A DNA stretch of 64,000 bases, taken from assembly GCA_964059195.1 (NCBI GenBank), contig CAXKWD010000006.1, positions 173,412,825 through 173,476,824 of the forward strand, given 5' to 3'. A model generated the notes under the pieces. It saw only the letters and a list, made by a program, of their open reading frames with translations. It was not told the origin of the DNA and did no database searches. Shown here piece by piece: positions 43,989 through 56,211 of the stretch. This DNA comes from Ectobius pallidus. Lineage: Eukaryota; Arthropoda; Insecta; Blattodea; Ectobiidae. The position numbers were made by a program, and so were the translations under genes. Position 1 is the first letter of the stretch. Every line of letters starts with the position of its first letter.

Positions 43989-44079
43989 TGATTTCGATAT
44001 GTCAAATACCTTTATGCTATTTTGAATAGTAAAAATTGTTTAACAGAACCCTCTCTTTCTATGTAAAGTCCCATGGTAA

Positions 44080-44255
44080 AAAATAATGTGCTAGTCCGTT
44101 ATAGAGATTATAGAAGATACCCCCAGATGTCACTGTCTTTCTCTTCCCTTTTGTACAAATAAATATTTATCCATTTCCTTCATTTTAACCACTACAAATA
44201 CTATTATTCCTACTATTATCGTGTATCTATTAATCATTTACAATTCAAAATAGTA
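44080..44255 (-). repeat. Family F dispersed repeat, copy 2
   Basis: Reverse complement of 30600-30720 / 55650-55815: GATGTCACTGTCTTTCTC, CTTCATTTTAACCACTACAA and ATACTATTATTCCTACTA. Confidence 0.65.
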
Positions 44256-44889
44256 TAAATAACTATTTTAGCTTTGATAATTAAATTTGACCCATAAACT
44301 GGATGGTTTTTTAACAAAACAAAAAAGCAACAAATATTTAGTTTCGCTCAAAACATTACTTACGAACTTCATTTCTCTCCATTCATTCAAAGTCTGCAAT
44401 TTCTTAACATAGCGAATGATTTTTCAATATTTCTTTTTTCATTCATTTGCGTTTTATAGAACTTCAAGAGAGATATATGTACATTCCTTTATATTTAGTA
44501 CTTGCAGCAAATGTTTCTGCTATGTTCATCTGTTTTCATACATTGTTGCCAACCAAAAGAGCCCTGATGTTTTACTAAGCGGTACTCATCACAGATCAGT
44601 AAACTTCCAAAAAATCGCTATGACTATGAAATATTGGTTAATGGACTCCAAAAGAAAAACGAAAACAATAAATACTTTATTGATTGCGAAAATAGTTCTT
44701 TTCGGGAAATTATGAGTGGTTGAAAGATTCACAATTACGTATTATCTTGTATGTATGAATAAATAGCTTTTATTTATGTTTTTGTAGTGTATTATGTGAT
44801 GTATGAATAAATATCCTTCAATTAATTATTTCTGCTACTGTTATCCTTCTTTGTTCCTTTCTTTCTTTATCTTAGTTTTACCTCTCCCT
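44256..44889. other. Unassigned stretch
   Basis: A 99-aa open frame (44416-44715) shows no domain. Nothing else seen. Confidence 0.45.
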
Positions 44890-45250
44890 TTTAGGATTTA
44901 AGCGACCCAAGCCGCCCGGGCCTTACAGGGCCGCGATCTATCGGGAGAGGGATTATCTTTGGATCACATACATACTTTTTTGACCAGACAAGGACATGGA
45001 GGGCTTCCCCGGATGAGTGATCAGCCCAATGCCGGGGCCACCTCCGAGACAACGCGAACACATAGGACGAGACACACCATTCACACACACACTCACTGTA
45101 AACAAGGCGAGGATGAGATGAAGATGATAATGACGACCAGATGATATCTGGGCACCACAAGGGCCTAAAGTTACCTGACATATTTTCTCCCACAGGTCAT
45201 GGAAAACCCAGGAAAAAGCCTCACCTAGGTGAGCAACAGTTATCAATCGG
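44890..45250. repeat. GC-richer block, suspected SINE or transposon, unassigned
   Basis: Composition is clearly higher in GC than its neighbours (CCGCCCGGGCCTTACAGGG, CCAATGCCGGGGCCACC). The ending CAGGTCATGGAAAACCCAGG is suggestive of a retroposon body. No Pol III boxes and no second copy in the window. Open frames on both strands overlap and have no domain. Confidence 0.35.
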
Positions 45251-45264
45251 TTAATAGTATCAGT

Positions 45265-46010
45265 AGACTTCGGATTTTAGGTAAAAACCTATTTTAATCC
45301 TTAAATGATATATATGGACGAAAACTTATATATAAGTTATGCATGTTTCATAAGTGACTATGCCTAAAACTGATACTTTTATAGGACCTAAAACAGCCTA
45401 TTTTTACGTTAGAGCCTAATATTGCCTTTTTGCTTGTTTTTCCTCTATAGTTCAAAATAAGTTTTTTTATTGTAAATTCTAGCATTTATTTTCAGTTCGT
45501 ACTAAATTTTTAGCTCGGAATGTGCAGTACATGACACATTTGTGACGTGGTTAAATAGTAAGGAATTTTTCCTCTTCAGTAGAAAAATTCCTTGGAATTC
45601 CCAAGAAAATGTAGTCTTTTTCTCCCGACTCCCACATCCAGTAAAAAAAAAAAGTAGTTCTCTGAATCACTGAGGGATACAAGGGGTTGAATATGCTAGT
45701 ATGATAAGCGTAGCTTCTGGGCGCAGGTATTAGGTTTTCACTGTTATGGTAGTAATACAGACCCTAGTAATAGGTCTACATAATTCTGTGTACCATAGGC
45801 CTATATCTGTGTTTTATCATGATTATTGATTAATGGTGACTTCTATAAATATTATATTCTGCAATGCAATTGACATATTTCAGAAAATTGGCAACTTAAC
45901 GATTTTGTAAGAGACTATATTACGATTTTTAGAACTTATTTTTCAATTTTAAGAGCCTATTTTAAGTACCTAAAACAGCATTTTTAGCGACCTAAAAGTC
46001 GGAAGTTTAA
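45265..46010. mobile_element. hAT-like element, CGGATTTTAGGT termini
   Basis: Left ACTTCGGATTTTAGGT and right ACCTAAAAGTCGGAAGT are inverted. The interior reiterates CCTAAAA / TTTTTAGG, as in the hAT at 57490. I could not find an exact 8-bp duplication. Confidence 0.6.
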
Positions 46011-46792
46011 TTATCAGATTAGCTGCGTCCCGAAGTGATCACAATAAGCGGCGTGCACTGCATTTAGTAATGACGCAGTATATGGAAGAAGGCAGAAAGA
46101 AGTGGTGATTATGACAAGTGGAAAGAGCATGAACCCAGAAAGTGTTTAATTACTCGTGCGTGTGAGAGAGAGAGGGGGGGGGCAGTATTTATATTGCTGA
46201 GGAGAGTTGTGGAAATATTGTGAACTTTCACCGCTAGTCAACATTTATTCAGTTTAAAACATTGGAGAAATGAATTAATGACTTGCTGGCCAAGCAAATG
46301 TGAAGATACATATCTCGCGTTATAATAGTCTACAACTTTTAGGAAACTTAACCTAATATAGAGTAATTTTGCAATCTATTTCTCACACAGTATGTACAAA
46401 AATGTCGGACTGCAAAGTAAATATTTTTCACAATGACTACACACGTATACCTATGCATATACTTTTCGTCGTGAAATTTGAATTTAATTTCCAATTTTTT
46501 TCTCCCTTGTTCTTTACAAGTACTATTCAAAAATGACTCAATTTTGCCGAGAATTGAAAAAATCCTATCAGTTTTTTTTGGGGGGGGAACCTCCTTACTT
46601 CTTATTAAAATTTGGTATAATCTGTGCACTTACAAAATTTGCTTTATACAGATTACATTTTGCATTGACTGTACTTTTTTTTTTTTCTTTTTTAATCCTT
46701 GATTTGTCCTTTACGATTGGTTAAAATATTACTTCAGTTTTAATAAATCTGATCAGCTTCTGAGTTTAGAATATTGTTTTCTATCTGGCACA
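46011..46792. other. Unassigned stretch
   Basis: Short GAGAGAGAGGGGGGGGG tract at about 46164 and a G-run at 46578. No gene recognised. Confidence 0.45.
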
Positions 46793-46912
46793 GAATATGG
46801 TTGAATGACGGGCTCAGGTAAGCGATGCAATGAACCTTCGGGGTCCATAAAATAGATACTATTTCTTTAGCTTGCTGAGGAATTGTCTATTGCCATTAAG
46901 TAAGTATAGGAT
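46793..46912 (+). mobile_element. RTE LINE 3' terminal fragment
   Basis: GAATGACGGGCTCAGGTAAG, GCAATGAACCTTCGGG, AGGAATTGTCTATTGCCATT match the end of the copy at 26440-27310. Extreme 5' truncation. Confidence 0.8.
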
Positions 46913-46998
46913 ACATTCGTTTGTCTTAAATTTATATGAAATCAATTGGAAAGAAAATGGAAAAATTTAAGATTCATATAAACTACTGAATAATGAAG

Positions 46999-47160
46999 CT
47001 AGAAACAAACTAGAGACTTAATCATTGTGCTAACTGTTTTCTATGCAGTCCGGCAAGGGTTTATACGTTGTGTGAGAAATTGAGACTCTCAAAATATAGG
47101 GTTAAAATTGTTAAAAATGCCCAGTCCGCGGTTCATGAACACTGTTGTAGGCTTTGCATT
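46999..47160 (+). repeat. Family E repeat fragment
   Basis: TTAATCATTGTGCTAACTG, TTTTCTATGCAGTCCGGC and the following blocks match 30790-30850. Confidence 0.6.
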
Positions 47161-47371
47161 AGTTGAAAAAAGTTGTTGGCAACAGAAATAAATACGTTCA
47201 CATTAATAAACTAAACTCTCTTTGCTATTTTGTGTTTAAACAATTCCCTGAGTATTTAATTTCATCAGTCCAACAAAAAACTAACTAATGTACAGGGTGT
47301 AACGAAAAGTAAGCCAAACGTTTAGAGAAACATTACTTCCATAAATTATATTATATGAACATGGGTCAAAA

Positions 47372-47830
47372 AAGTATATTGCGATACTTGTTCCGTAAAC
47401 GGTGCATACGGATCGAGGAAAGAGTTTGAAAAAACGAGGCGCTTGCGCCGTTATGCGCTTACGGCACGAGTATTGCATGCTATTTTTTGCACGATGAATA
47501 TTTATATCAATGTATTTATATTAATTGAGATATTAGCTGAAAATATTATGTATATAGGCTACATTATTGAAGATAGATGTTTATTTCAGAAAGTGATTCG
47601 CATGTGTTGGTTGTTATGGGGACCGAATATTTGTCCTCTTAAAGTCGCCACAAACTGGGGGGCCTTGGTCCATAAAGGCTTGTATTATGATGGTTTTACT
47701 TACGGCACTTGTGCTTTTTGTAATTTTTACCGCATTGAGATTTATTTTGTTTTCATAGCAACCAGATTACGTGTGGAAATGTCAAGTTACAACAATATTC
47801 GTAAGTACCACTAATTAGTTACATCGTGCA
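47372..47830 (+). mobile_element. Family D repeat, copy 3
   Basis: GTATATTGCGATACTTG to ATCGTGCAAAAAAT. The 123-aa frame at 47443-47814 is the longest in the family but is broken by frameshifts in the other copies. Confidence 0.7.
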
Positions 47831-47849
47831 AAAAATTCCTTATAACCTT

Positions 47850-48130
47850 GTTACAGCCCTTTCTCTACACCTCAAGAAATGACAGAGAATGACAGAGGCG
47901 GGAAGGTGGTTGTCACACAGTGGTTCAAATCCCAGGTGGCAGACTTCTCCGACACAGGTATTCAAAAGTTGGTCTCACGGAATGAAAATTGTCTCAATTC
48001 CGGTGACGAATATGTTGAAAAATAGCTGAACACTTGCTGTATCTGTTGCAATAAAATGTTCCATGAAATTGTGTTTTGTTTCTGTAAACGGTCCCAGGGA
48101 ACCTTACTTTATGGACGCGCCTCGTAACAT
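47850..48130 (+). pseudogene. mariner transposase 3' tail
   Basis: CACCTCAAGAAATGACAGAG, ATGTTGAAAAATAGCTGAAC and the end CTTTATGGACGCGCCTCGTA. Only the last tens of codons and the 3' terminus; no catalytic core. Confidence 0.75.
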
Positions 48131-48199
48131 AATTTCACCCTTTATATGCAAGGAATGTTTCCCCAAATTTTTAGCCTACATTTTTGTTACACCCTGTAT

Positions 48200-48780
48200 T
48201 TTTTTTAGGGGGGGGGGGAGGTTAAATGTGCAAAATTTTCACATGGGTTCACTAGTGACATCTATTACCATTATTATTGTTGTCTCTCCTCATGAATAGA
48301 ATATAGACCACTTTCTGGCCATAAAGAAGACTTTAAAATACATAAATGCTCGTTAGAAGATAATACAGCTTCCTGTAACTCCTAGTGTTACACAATTTCT
48401 TCCCAAGTTTTTGTTGCTGGCAAGGTCACTGACTTGAATCCTCCGGCGAAAGAAAGGAACCACGGAGTAGAAAGTTCCAAGGCGTCAATCACCAAAAAAC
48501 CAAATAATAGCGGGCTTTCACGAATCTATTACGAATAAAACATCTGTCCGAAATGCCTAACTCATTATCAATTAAGAGAAGACTTAATTAATCTGAAATT
48601 AATTCCTTAAAATCACGTAATCCAAGAAAGGAAAACCACGAAATAACATCAAATTAAGTAATTATTGCCGGGTGTTACACATCGTGGCGTAATTTCACAG
48701 CAAAGAATTACGAAATTCAAAACTTCAAATATTATAATGATAAGTTCTCTCTTTCCTATGTTTTTATTACACCAATGATA
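48200..48780. other. Unassigned stretch
   Basis: G-run at 48210-48222; otherwise nothing recognised. Confidence 0.5.
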
Positions 48781-49030
48781 AAATTCTTTCACGATGAAGG
48801 AGGCCGTGATTATTTTTAACGTCGCGAACGAAATAACTGAATGGAGATTCTTTAACAGAAGGCGTAGACGTACATTCTAATAAAAGCTGATGTCGTGAGA
48901 AAATTGTTTCACGATTAAGGAGGCCATGATTATTATTTTTAACATCGCGAACGTACGAAATAATAGAACGCGGGTTCATTGTCAGAAGGCGTAGACGAGT
49001 AAAAGCACATTCTAATAAAATCTGATGCCA
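48781..49030 (+). repeat. Two-unit tandem duplication (about 125 bp each)
   Basis: TTTCACGAT.AAGGAGGCC.TGATTATT, CATCGCGAACG/CGTCGCGAACG, CAGAAGGCGTAGACG and ACATTCTAATAAAA..TGATG occur once in each half, in the same order. The 102-aa minus frame at 48767-49075 reads through both units and is repetitive because of that. Confidence 0.85.
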
Positions 49031-49169
49031 TACTATCCCACAATTATTATCTTCTCTACATCCCACATCGCACAAAATTTAAAACAAAATGGAATTTTTA
49101 AGCAATTTAAAATTTTTAGCAAATGGTCTGAAGAGACAAATGAAAGGGAAATAAAATTTTACTACTAAA

Positions 49170-50456
49170 AAATAGTTTTTAGTACACGCTCGCTAAGAAA
49201 CCTGATTTGTCGACTGGTAACAAGACGAAAAATTGCATTTTAGCTACCTAGGCCGCTAAAATTACATAAAGCAGCATTTAAAATGCAGTTTTATCGGCCT
49301 AGTACGTTAAATTCGACATGGCAATCTTAAAAAAAAATTCAGATGACATTAACATGTTACAACAACTTTAACATGGATTTAAGCATACATTTGATCATAT
49401 AGCAACAAATTTAAGCCAACATGTTTCTTTATGATAATCAGAAACTTTACCAGGGGTTTTCGCAAACAACGGTAGCCTACTTCATCATTTAACAACAAAT
49501 ATAAGCCAGCATCTTTTCACATCTTGGTTCACAAGAGAAACATTGCTTACCATGGATGCACCAATAATATATTCCTTCTCATAGTCTAGGCCTACTACTG
49601 CCGAGATTTTACTGGCAGTTTTACTGTTTAGTTAATATTGTAATATTGCTATAATTTAACGTTGGCTTATGAAATTAATTAAGTGGGCCACTACCGTTTT
49701 GTTTCACCTGTAAAATTACAGGTTTAATTGATATTTAAGGTTTTTTTTTTTTACAATAAATGTTTCATGAGTGTGTTATAATGAAATAATATATTTTTCA
49801 CGTCTATATTTGAGTATCAATGCAAATAAAGGAGTATTCAAATTCGAATTTCTGCTGATAATCCATAATAACTTAGGTATTTATATATAAAGTACGCAAA
49901 ATAACGCTTTGGCGAACGAAGCTAGTAAATATTGGATGAGTCCTCAAAAGTTTTTGCGTACGTGGTGCATACAATATTTTTTTTAGTAAAAGCTCTTTAA
50001 ATTATATGAAATGAAATAAAAATACCGTATAAATGATTATAAAGGAAGGTAGTCAGCCATTTGTTGACGCCATATTCTCACATCCGCCTGAATCCTATGT
50101 GATACTATGCTATGAACCAATAAGAAATGCGCATGTAGATGGCAGTGTGGGTTTCTTATGAATAATATAACTATGTTGGCTTAGGCCTATATTTAACTTA
50201 TTGTTATATTATTAAGTTGCTTGTAAAAAAACTGGCAAAGTTTCTGATTAACGTCAAGAAACAACGTTTACTTATATTTGTTGTTTTATGGTCAAGTATT
50301 TTGTTTCAAACCCTGTTACGGTTGGTATAACTGGTCACTGCTATCTGAATTTTTCAGTTTCCATGATTTTGCCGGCCTAGGCTGCTAAAATGCTACTTTT
50401 CGGCGTGTTAACAATCCGACAAGCAGCTGTTTTACAGAGCGTATACTAAAAAAATA
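49170..50456. mobile_element. Long-TIR element (MULE-like), 1.3 kb
   Basis: Imperfect TIRs of about 85 bp: left TTTTTAGTACACGCTC...GCATTTTAGCTACCTAGGCCG and right CGGCCTAGGCTGCTAAAATGC...GAGCGTATACTAAAAA. Long TIRs and absence of a short TSD suggest a Mutator-like element, but this is not proven. Related sequence occurs, partly inverted, at 52900-53756 (TACCATGGATGCACCA block; AAGTACGCAAAATAACGC block). No transposase. Confidence 0.65.
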
Positions 50457-50959
50457 ACTTATTTCGTGAAAAATCCACCGAATAGAAGGAAGTTAACTTT
50501 CCAAAAATTCAGATCTCCTAGTAAAGTAATAGGGGTTTATTTAAGACAAATTTTATTGAACGTTAATTTCACAAAAAAATGTACATTAGGTTAAAAAAAT
50601 CTGACTTCATAAATAGAGTTGTAAATGTCATCTGAGAAAATGAAAAATTCTATATACTCAGGTACAGAAGCTGCGGTATATTTTTCATACTTGGCCGTGT
50701 GCAAAGCGATACGTCACGGCCAATTAGACCCACTCATGCGTGTAAGCATCTTCAAGAAACACGCATTGCTCAATCTGCATAGCCGTGACGTCATTTACAT
50801 ATTCCTGAAGAAAGTGACCAAGATTTATGAGGTTGACTGAGTCAGGGTTACGAAAACTCTTAAACATTAGTCAGCTGTCGAACAACATAAACAACGATGT
50901 TCTTAACTCCTGTTTCCTGAAACAAACAAATGACAAACCAGCAATTCGCAGCAAACGAT
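50457..50959. other. Unassigned stretch
   Basis: A 71-aa frame (50625-50840) with no known domain. CGTCACGGC / GCCGTGACG at about 50713/50780 are short inverted motifs. Confidence 0.4.
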
Positions 50960-51295
50960 GAGGTCTTTTGTCACGGAAATTGCTGCTATTGCACGCCCGC
51001 ACTTACACGGCTCGACCCACCGTTGAAACCATCCACAAATTGGGTTTGGAGGTGCTGGAACATCCACCTTACAGTCCAGACCTTGCTCCGTCGGACTTTC
51101 ATTTGTTTGGGCCGCTGAAAGACGCTTTGCGAGGTCATCGATTTTCCTCAGACAAAAAGGTGCAGGAAGCGGTGCATCAATGGTTTGCAACCAACAGAAA
51201 ACCTTCTTTTCGGCAGGAATACACAAGCTTGTGGACCGCTGGACCAAGTGCATTAAAAAAGAAGGGAGACTATATTGAAAAATCGTGAGAAAATC
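50960..51295 (+). pseudogene. mariner transposase C-terminal fragment
   Basis: Frame 50968-51288 encodes HARTYTARPTVETIHKLGLE, EHPPYSPDLAPSDFHLFGPL and KDALRGHRFSSDKKVQEAV, the C-terminal third of a mariner transposase including the PYSPDLAPSDFHLF block that carries the last catalytic Asp. The end (QEYTSLWTAGPSALKKKGDY) is shifted relative to the family, and the first two catalytic Asp regions are missing. Best-preserved transposase piece in the window, but not functional. Confidence 0.88.
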
Positions 51296-51313
51296 AGATT
51301 GTATTTTCGAAGT

Positions 51314-52213
51314 AAATATAATCAGGTAAACTGATACAATAAAGTGCCAGAATGCTTTTTCTAATCAGTGATAAACGAAATTATGAAATGCCCATGCAGA
51401 AAATAAGTTATTTTTGTAATAGATCTCCGAGTTAAACTCCAAAAACAAAATGCGCTGGCAATAATATTAATGATGCAATAGGCCTACGATTCGCTGATAT
51501 GCTTGTTTCAAGTTTAAAGTAGCCTTGAAGGTTATGAATGATTAAAAAGTCAATCTGAAATGTGTCAGGAATTACATTAGGTATATTGCTGCACAGAAAC
51601 GAATAAGAAAAATAAATTAAAATATAGCCTAATGTAGACATCGGTAGTCTACATATCCATAGAAGGCACAATATACTCGTAATATAAATATTCAACGGCT
51701 AGTTGTGTTTAAATTCTCTTATTTACATTATTATTTAGCTTACACTGACATCGTTATTAAGAAACGAATCAATCAAGGCATGCTAACAATACCAATATAC
51801 GAATGGCAATTTGTGGGCCTATTGAGGGCCATGGAATAATATTCATTACAAAATTAATATTGATATACTCATTATTTCGGTACCGGTCAACCGATTTGAT
51901 CCAAATTCAATAGGCTTGTACCCAAGGACGTCATAAATGCGTATACCAAGTTTCATGAAAATCCGATAAAGCGTATTTGAGTTATCACGTCTTTCTAATA
52001 TATTACCATAAACATTTCACTAAATTGGGCATTACTCCGTTACCGGTAAACCGATTAGGTCCAACATCAATAGGCTTCTTCCCATGAACGTTATAAATGC
52101 GTATACCAAGTTTCATGAAAATTCGATAAAGCTTATTTGAGTTATAGCGCGTACAGACACACGGACAGACATACATTTTCCCGTCCCCACAAACAATCTC
52201 ATAAAGTACCATA
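51314..52213 (-). mobile_element. Family A element, two monomers, with replaced middle
   Basis: 3' end at 51314-51448 (ATCAGGTAAACTGAT, AAGTGCCAGAATGC) and head plus two monomers at 51855-52213. The middle (51449-51850) does not match A and may be an insertion with deletion. Monomers are defined by GTTATCACG / GTTATAGCGCG and CCGGTCAACCGATTTG / CCGGTAAACCGATTAG. Confidence 0.75.
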
Positions 52214-52899
52214 TATATATATATATTAGAAAACGACATATTACTGAAGGATCACATAGCTTGGACTCCTTTCTATCAATAATTAGATTAAGTGCCTTTC
52301 TTAAGGATCCTACGCTATGAATGCAATAGAGTTGGTACAAAATTGAACCAATTACGTCCAATGCTATGTTTATATTGAGCAATATGTCTCCATCTTGCAA
52401 GAAATACCTTATTAAGTTGTAGTCTATCGTTAACTTTATAGTTTTCAAATTCAGCGACATCATGAAGACAAATTAATTAAGACAACTGAAGCAATACGTC
52501 TCGGACACTGATTGGAGGGTTCCCTTCCTTCCCATTGATGAATGAACGGATTTATGTAACAGTCTCGAGGCTAATAGAATGAAATTATACATCACGATAG
52601 ACTGATTACAGGTCACCGTATTGACTTCTTCATTCCTCAGATGAACTTTCATTTCATTGCGCAACTCAATTCATTACGGCTATTATCTGCTCTATGATTG
52701 CTCGCTTCCGATCTTACACGCCGGTGAAGATCACGATTTCATTGGCTGTCTATACTCGATCCAAGATGTGTACGGAGCAAAAGTAAATAACAGACTTGCC
52801 TTGACTAACTGTGTCCTGTCGTTTCATTGGTTAATCGCACCAGCGCATACTTCACTATAGTGCGACAAGCTCAGTCAGATGTTTACTTCCATTCCGTAC
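52214..52899. other. Unassigned stretch
   Basis: No gene or repeat recognised; short open frames without domain. Confidence 0.45.
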
Positions 52900-53756
52900 A
52901 TATCATAATAGCTATTTAAGTATCAAGTACGCAAAATAACGCTTTAGCGGACGAATCTAGTATAGAGGCCGAGGCGAAAGCCGAGGCTGAAATACTGGAT
53001 GAGTCCGATAAAGATTTGCATATGTGGTGCATACAATATTTTTTTAGTAAAAGCCTCTCTAAATTATATGAAATGAAAAAAAAATACCGTATAATTAATT
53101 AAATGAAAAGTAGTCAAGCCATTTGTTAACGTCATATTCTCTCAGCCACTTGAATCGCAGAACAATGAACCGTACGTACCAATACGAAATGTGGTATACA
53201 TGCATTATGAATAGCTTTTTGTAAACAATAATGCATACGAACTAGTATTTATGAAAAGCTTGTGAAAATATGAATGATAATCCCGAGGAAATTTCAATCC
53301 AAGCCGGAAACATTGAATTGGAGCTGGTGCAGCAGTAGACTATGGGAAAGAATATATTGCAATTAAATGCTGGTGCATCCATGGTAAGTAATGTTTCTCT
53401 TGTGAACCAAGATGTGAAAAGTTGCTGGTTTATATTTGTTGTTATATGATGAAGTAGGCTACCCTGTTTGGCGAAAAACCCTGGTAAAGTTTCTGGTTAT
53501 CATAAAGAAACAAGTTGGCTTAAATTTGTTGTTTTATGACCAATTATATGCTTAAATCCATGTTAAAGTTGGTGTGACTGGTCAATGCCATCTGGATTTT
53601 GTTTATAGATTACCATGACGACTTAGCATCCTAGGCCAATAAAACTGTATTTTGAATGCAGTTTTATGCAATTTTAGCGGCATAGGTTTCTAAAATGCAA
53701 TTTTTCGGCGTTTTACCAGTCAAGAAGCAGCTGTTTTAGAGAGCGTGTACTAAAAA
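52900..53756. mobile_element. Long-TIR element relative, left end missing
   Basis: Right end GTCAAGAAGCAGCTG...GAGCGTGTACTAAAAA matches the 49170 element. 52910-53200 aligns directly with 49870-50150, while 53335-53560 is the inverse of 49375-49610, showing an internal rearrangement. Confidence 0.6.
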
Positions 53757-54323
53757 ATAAATAATGCCACTGTCTTGTTCGTGTTGTTGCTGTTAAGACT
53801 GTTTTGTATTGTCATTGTTTAGGTGATGCTTCCGATCCGGCATTTGCCTATGAGTGAAATAAACACCAGAAAGGAGCTTCAACTATTTCAAAAGGAGTGA
53901 AATGTGTTTTGCCAGTGGCTAGAAATTCCAACGCCTTCGAATTGAGTAATTAACACCGACAGAATAAAAATACGAACTCGTAATTCTGAACTCTGTTTTT
54001 TTTATAAATCTTTAACTTCCGGAAATTAAAATGTTAAAAGATTATTAGCTAGTTTCCTAGTTATGTCGGAAATGAAATACTTTCCTGATTAGCATATTTC
54101 TAGCGTGGCATTGGTCCAACTTCTAACAAACGTGATGTTAATGGCGGTATTCATGTCCAGGTTTTTGCTGGTCACTATAAATTCTGTCAGTTGTTTCTAA
54201 TTGGTGAAACCAGCTATTATAATGTCCAGTGCATTGTAGTCTTAACCAGTAGAACCAGTGCTCAAGGCGTTGACGTCATTCGTTGTTGTTTACATTATTT
54301 ATTATCGAAAGTTTTATTATTAT
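53757..54323. other. Unassigned stretch
   Basis: No feature recognised. Confidence 0.45.
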
Positions 54324-54973
54324 CAGGGCCCGGATTCTAATGACATGTCATCCTTTTATTGATGCGGCATAGACATTGCCAACTTGTGGATAAATCCTAA
54401 TCATGGCCTCTAGATTATAGAAATGAATTTTTATTAGGTCATTTTTTACAATTTTATATTTTTAGGGCATTTATTTCAATTTTAGGTCATTATTTTGTCA
54501 TTTCCGTGTCATTTGCTTCTTTATTTAAAGTATTTTTCCAATGACAAGCCAATTCCTTCACCGCCAATCACGTGTACGAGCTAAAGAAGTGTCGATAGCA
54601 GTAAGAGTCTTCCCTCCGTCTCGCCGTCACTGATTGGACCGCGTATCTAAGCAAGAAGAAGGATAAACGGCTTGTCATCTGCAAAACACTGTAGTCATTT
54701 TCAAGTATTTAGGCTACATTGAGTGTATTAACAGCAGTGCTGTCTTTGAAGTGTTGTTTGTTTAATGAAATAAGGAAAAATTCTACGTTAAGTGTTGGCA
54801 TGTCTCAGCCGGAAATTAGAACTATAAATTCGTGTGTACAATAATAATTTTTTATAAATAAAATATCATTTTTAGGTCATTTTTTATAATTATTAAGTCA
54901 TTTTCTTTAAAATATACGGTAATTTTATAGGTTATTTTTCAAACAATTTTAGGTTACCAGAATCCGGGCTATG
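54324..54973. mobile_element. hAT element, diverged copy of the 22774 type
   Basis: Left CAGGGCCCGGATTCTAATGAC with ATGACATGTCAT and right AGAATCCGGGCTATG. Flanks ATTATTAT and GTTATAAT agree at six of eight positions, fitting an eroded hAT TSD. GGTCATTTTTTA units recur inside. A separate inverted pair ATGACAAGCC / GGCTTGTCAT at about 54540 and 54673 brackets GC-richer foreign DNA. Confidence 0.75.
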
Positions 54974-55649
54974 GTTATAATAGTAGGCTATGGTCGAACA
55001 AAAACATATTTTGCTAAATGCTTTGGTCCTGTAACTGGTAATGCAGAGAAATGAAAGGAAGGGACTTGCATTGGCGGAAGAGAAATGCATTAATTATTGT
55101 AGGCGAGATATAGCATTGTGAAGCAGGTACACCTACACACAGTGGTTTCCTGCTGCCTGCATATCACAGGGGAATAAATCGCAATGTTTAGGTGGAGACT
55201 GCAAGGTGTTTATTACATCTGGCTACTTTCATTCCAGACGGCGCTAATATCGCATCACGTTTCTTTTAGCACTAGATCTTCTCATTGACTATTCCGTGTT
55301 TGATATTGACCAATAACGTTTAGCATTTCCTCGGATATAGACCAATCACGGCCGTTTATCTAACAATATTCTTGTAGGATTCGGAGGATGTCGTTTTATC
55401 TGGGTAAAACGTCTGCTCGTTACTGGACACGTAAGCATCAGTGTGCAGTGATTAACATGTCACATGCTGCCACTAAGCAGCACGAAAACAGATTATTTTA
55501 TACAACATTGCTTGTTTGGAAATTGAAATAATATAAATGTACATTGCTTAAAAACACAATTTCAGTTCGGTGCAAGCCAGTTCGTGTGTTTTTATTCTGT
55601 TCTGCTGTTAGCTTAGTTATTTATGTTATTTTGAATATTGTAAATGATT
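54974..55649. other. Unassigned stretch
   Basis: No gene recognised. Confidence 0.45.
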
Positions 55650-55815
55650 AATAGATACACAATAATAGTAGTAGTAGGAATAAAAGTATTTGTAGTGGGT
55701 AAAATGAAGGAAATGGATAGTTATTAATTTGTACGAAAGGGAAGCGAACGACAGTGACATCTGGTGATACCCTCTATAAGTCTCTTAACGTGCTAGCACC
55801 TTTTTCTTTACACTT
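55650..55815 (+). repeat. Family F dispersed repeat, copy 3
   Basis: ATAATAGTAGTAGGAATAAA, GTAAAATGAAGGAAATGG, CAGTGACATCTGGTGAT and GCTAGCACCTTTTTC. Confidence 0.65.
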
Positions 55816-56211
55816 GACGGGCTCATTCTGGCACTTTGTTACATCAGCTGATTTCATTTTTGTTGGATTCTGATAGATAGATTCTGAATGTGGCAAAATA
55901 ACATACAAAGTGAAACTCTTTTACCACTTGTATCATAATTGGGGGTGCGTGCATAATTTAGTCGATGGAAGAAATTTCCGGAAATGCAGAAAAGTATGAA
56001 GAAGAGATAGTTTGTATAATTAAAAAGCTGAAGCAGTTAGAACATACAATTAAATGGTGTGTAGAAGAAGAAGAAAGTACTTTGTGTTATCAGAGGAGAT
56101 CTGCTTTTGTTTACTTTCCACTGGTGTAACTTTACAGGTAATGTTGCATGACCGCAAACTATGTTGTAACTTTCTTACATGCTCAACACATCTCTTAATT
56201 CCAGACGTAAT
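55816..56211. other. Unassigned; begins with a scrap of the family A 3' end
   Basis: CATTCTGGCACTTTGTTACA at 55827 is the A 3' terminal motif. The rest is unassigned. Confidence 0.5.

Larger units (their letters stand above)
47293..48196. mobile_element. Possible composite between CAGGGTGTAAC / GTTACACCCTG ends
   Basis: CAGGGTGTAACG near 47293 and GTTACACCCTG near 48185-48196 are inverted, with TA at the outer edges. Between them lie a family D copy (47372-47830) and a mariner tail (47850-48130). They may be true ends of a DNA transposon or a chance pairing of two unrelated ends; I cannot decide. Confidence 0.35.

Noticed and set aside
47443..47814. 123-aa open frame in family D as a real gene
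   Set aside because: The other two family D copies are frameshifted at several points and no domain is recognisable.
50897..51295. Functional mariner transposase
   Set aside because: Only the C-terminal third remains and the end is frameshifted.
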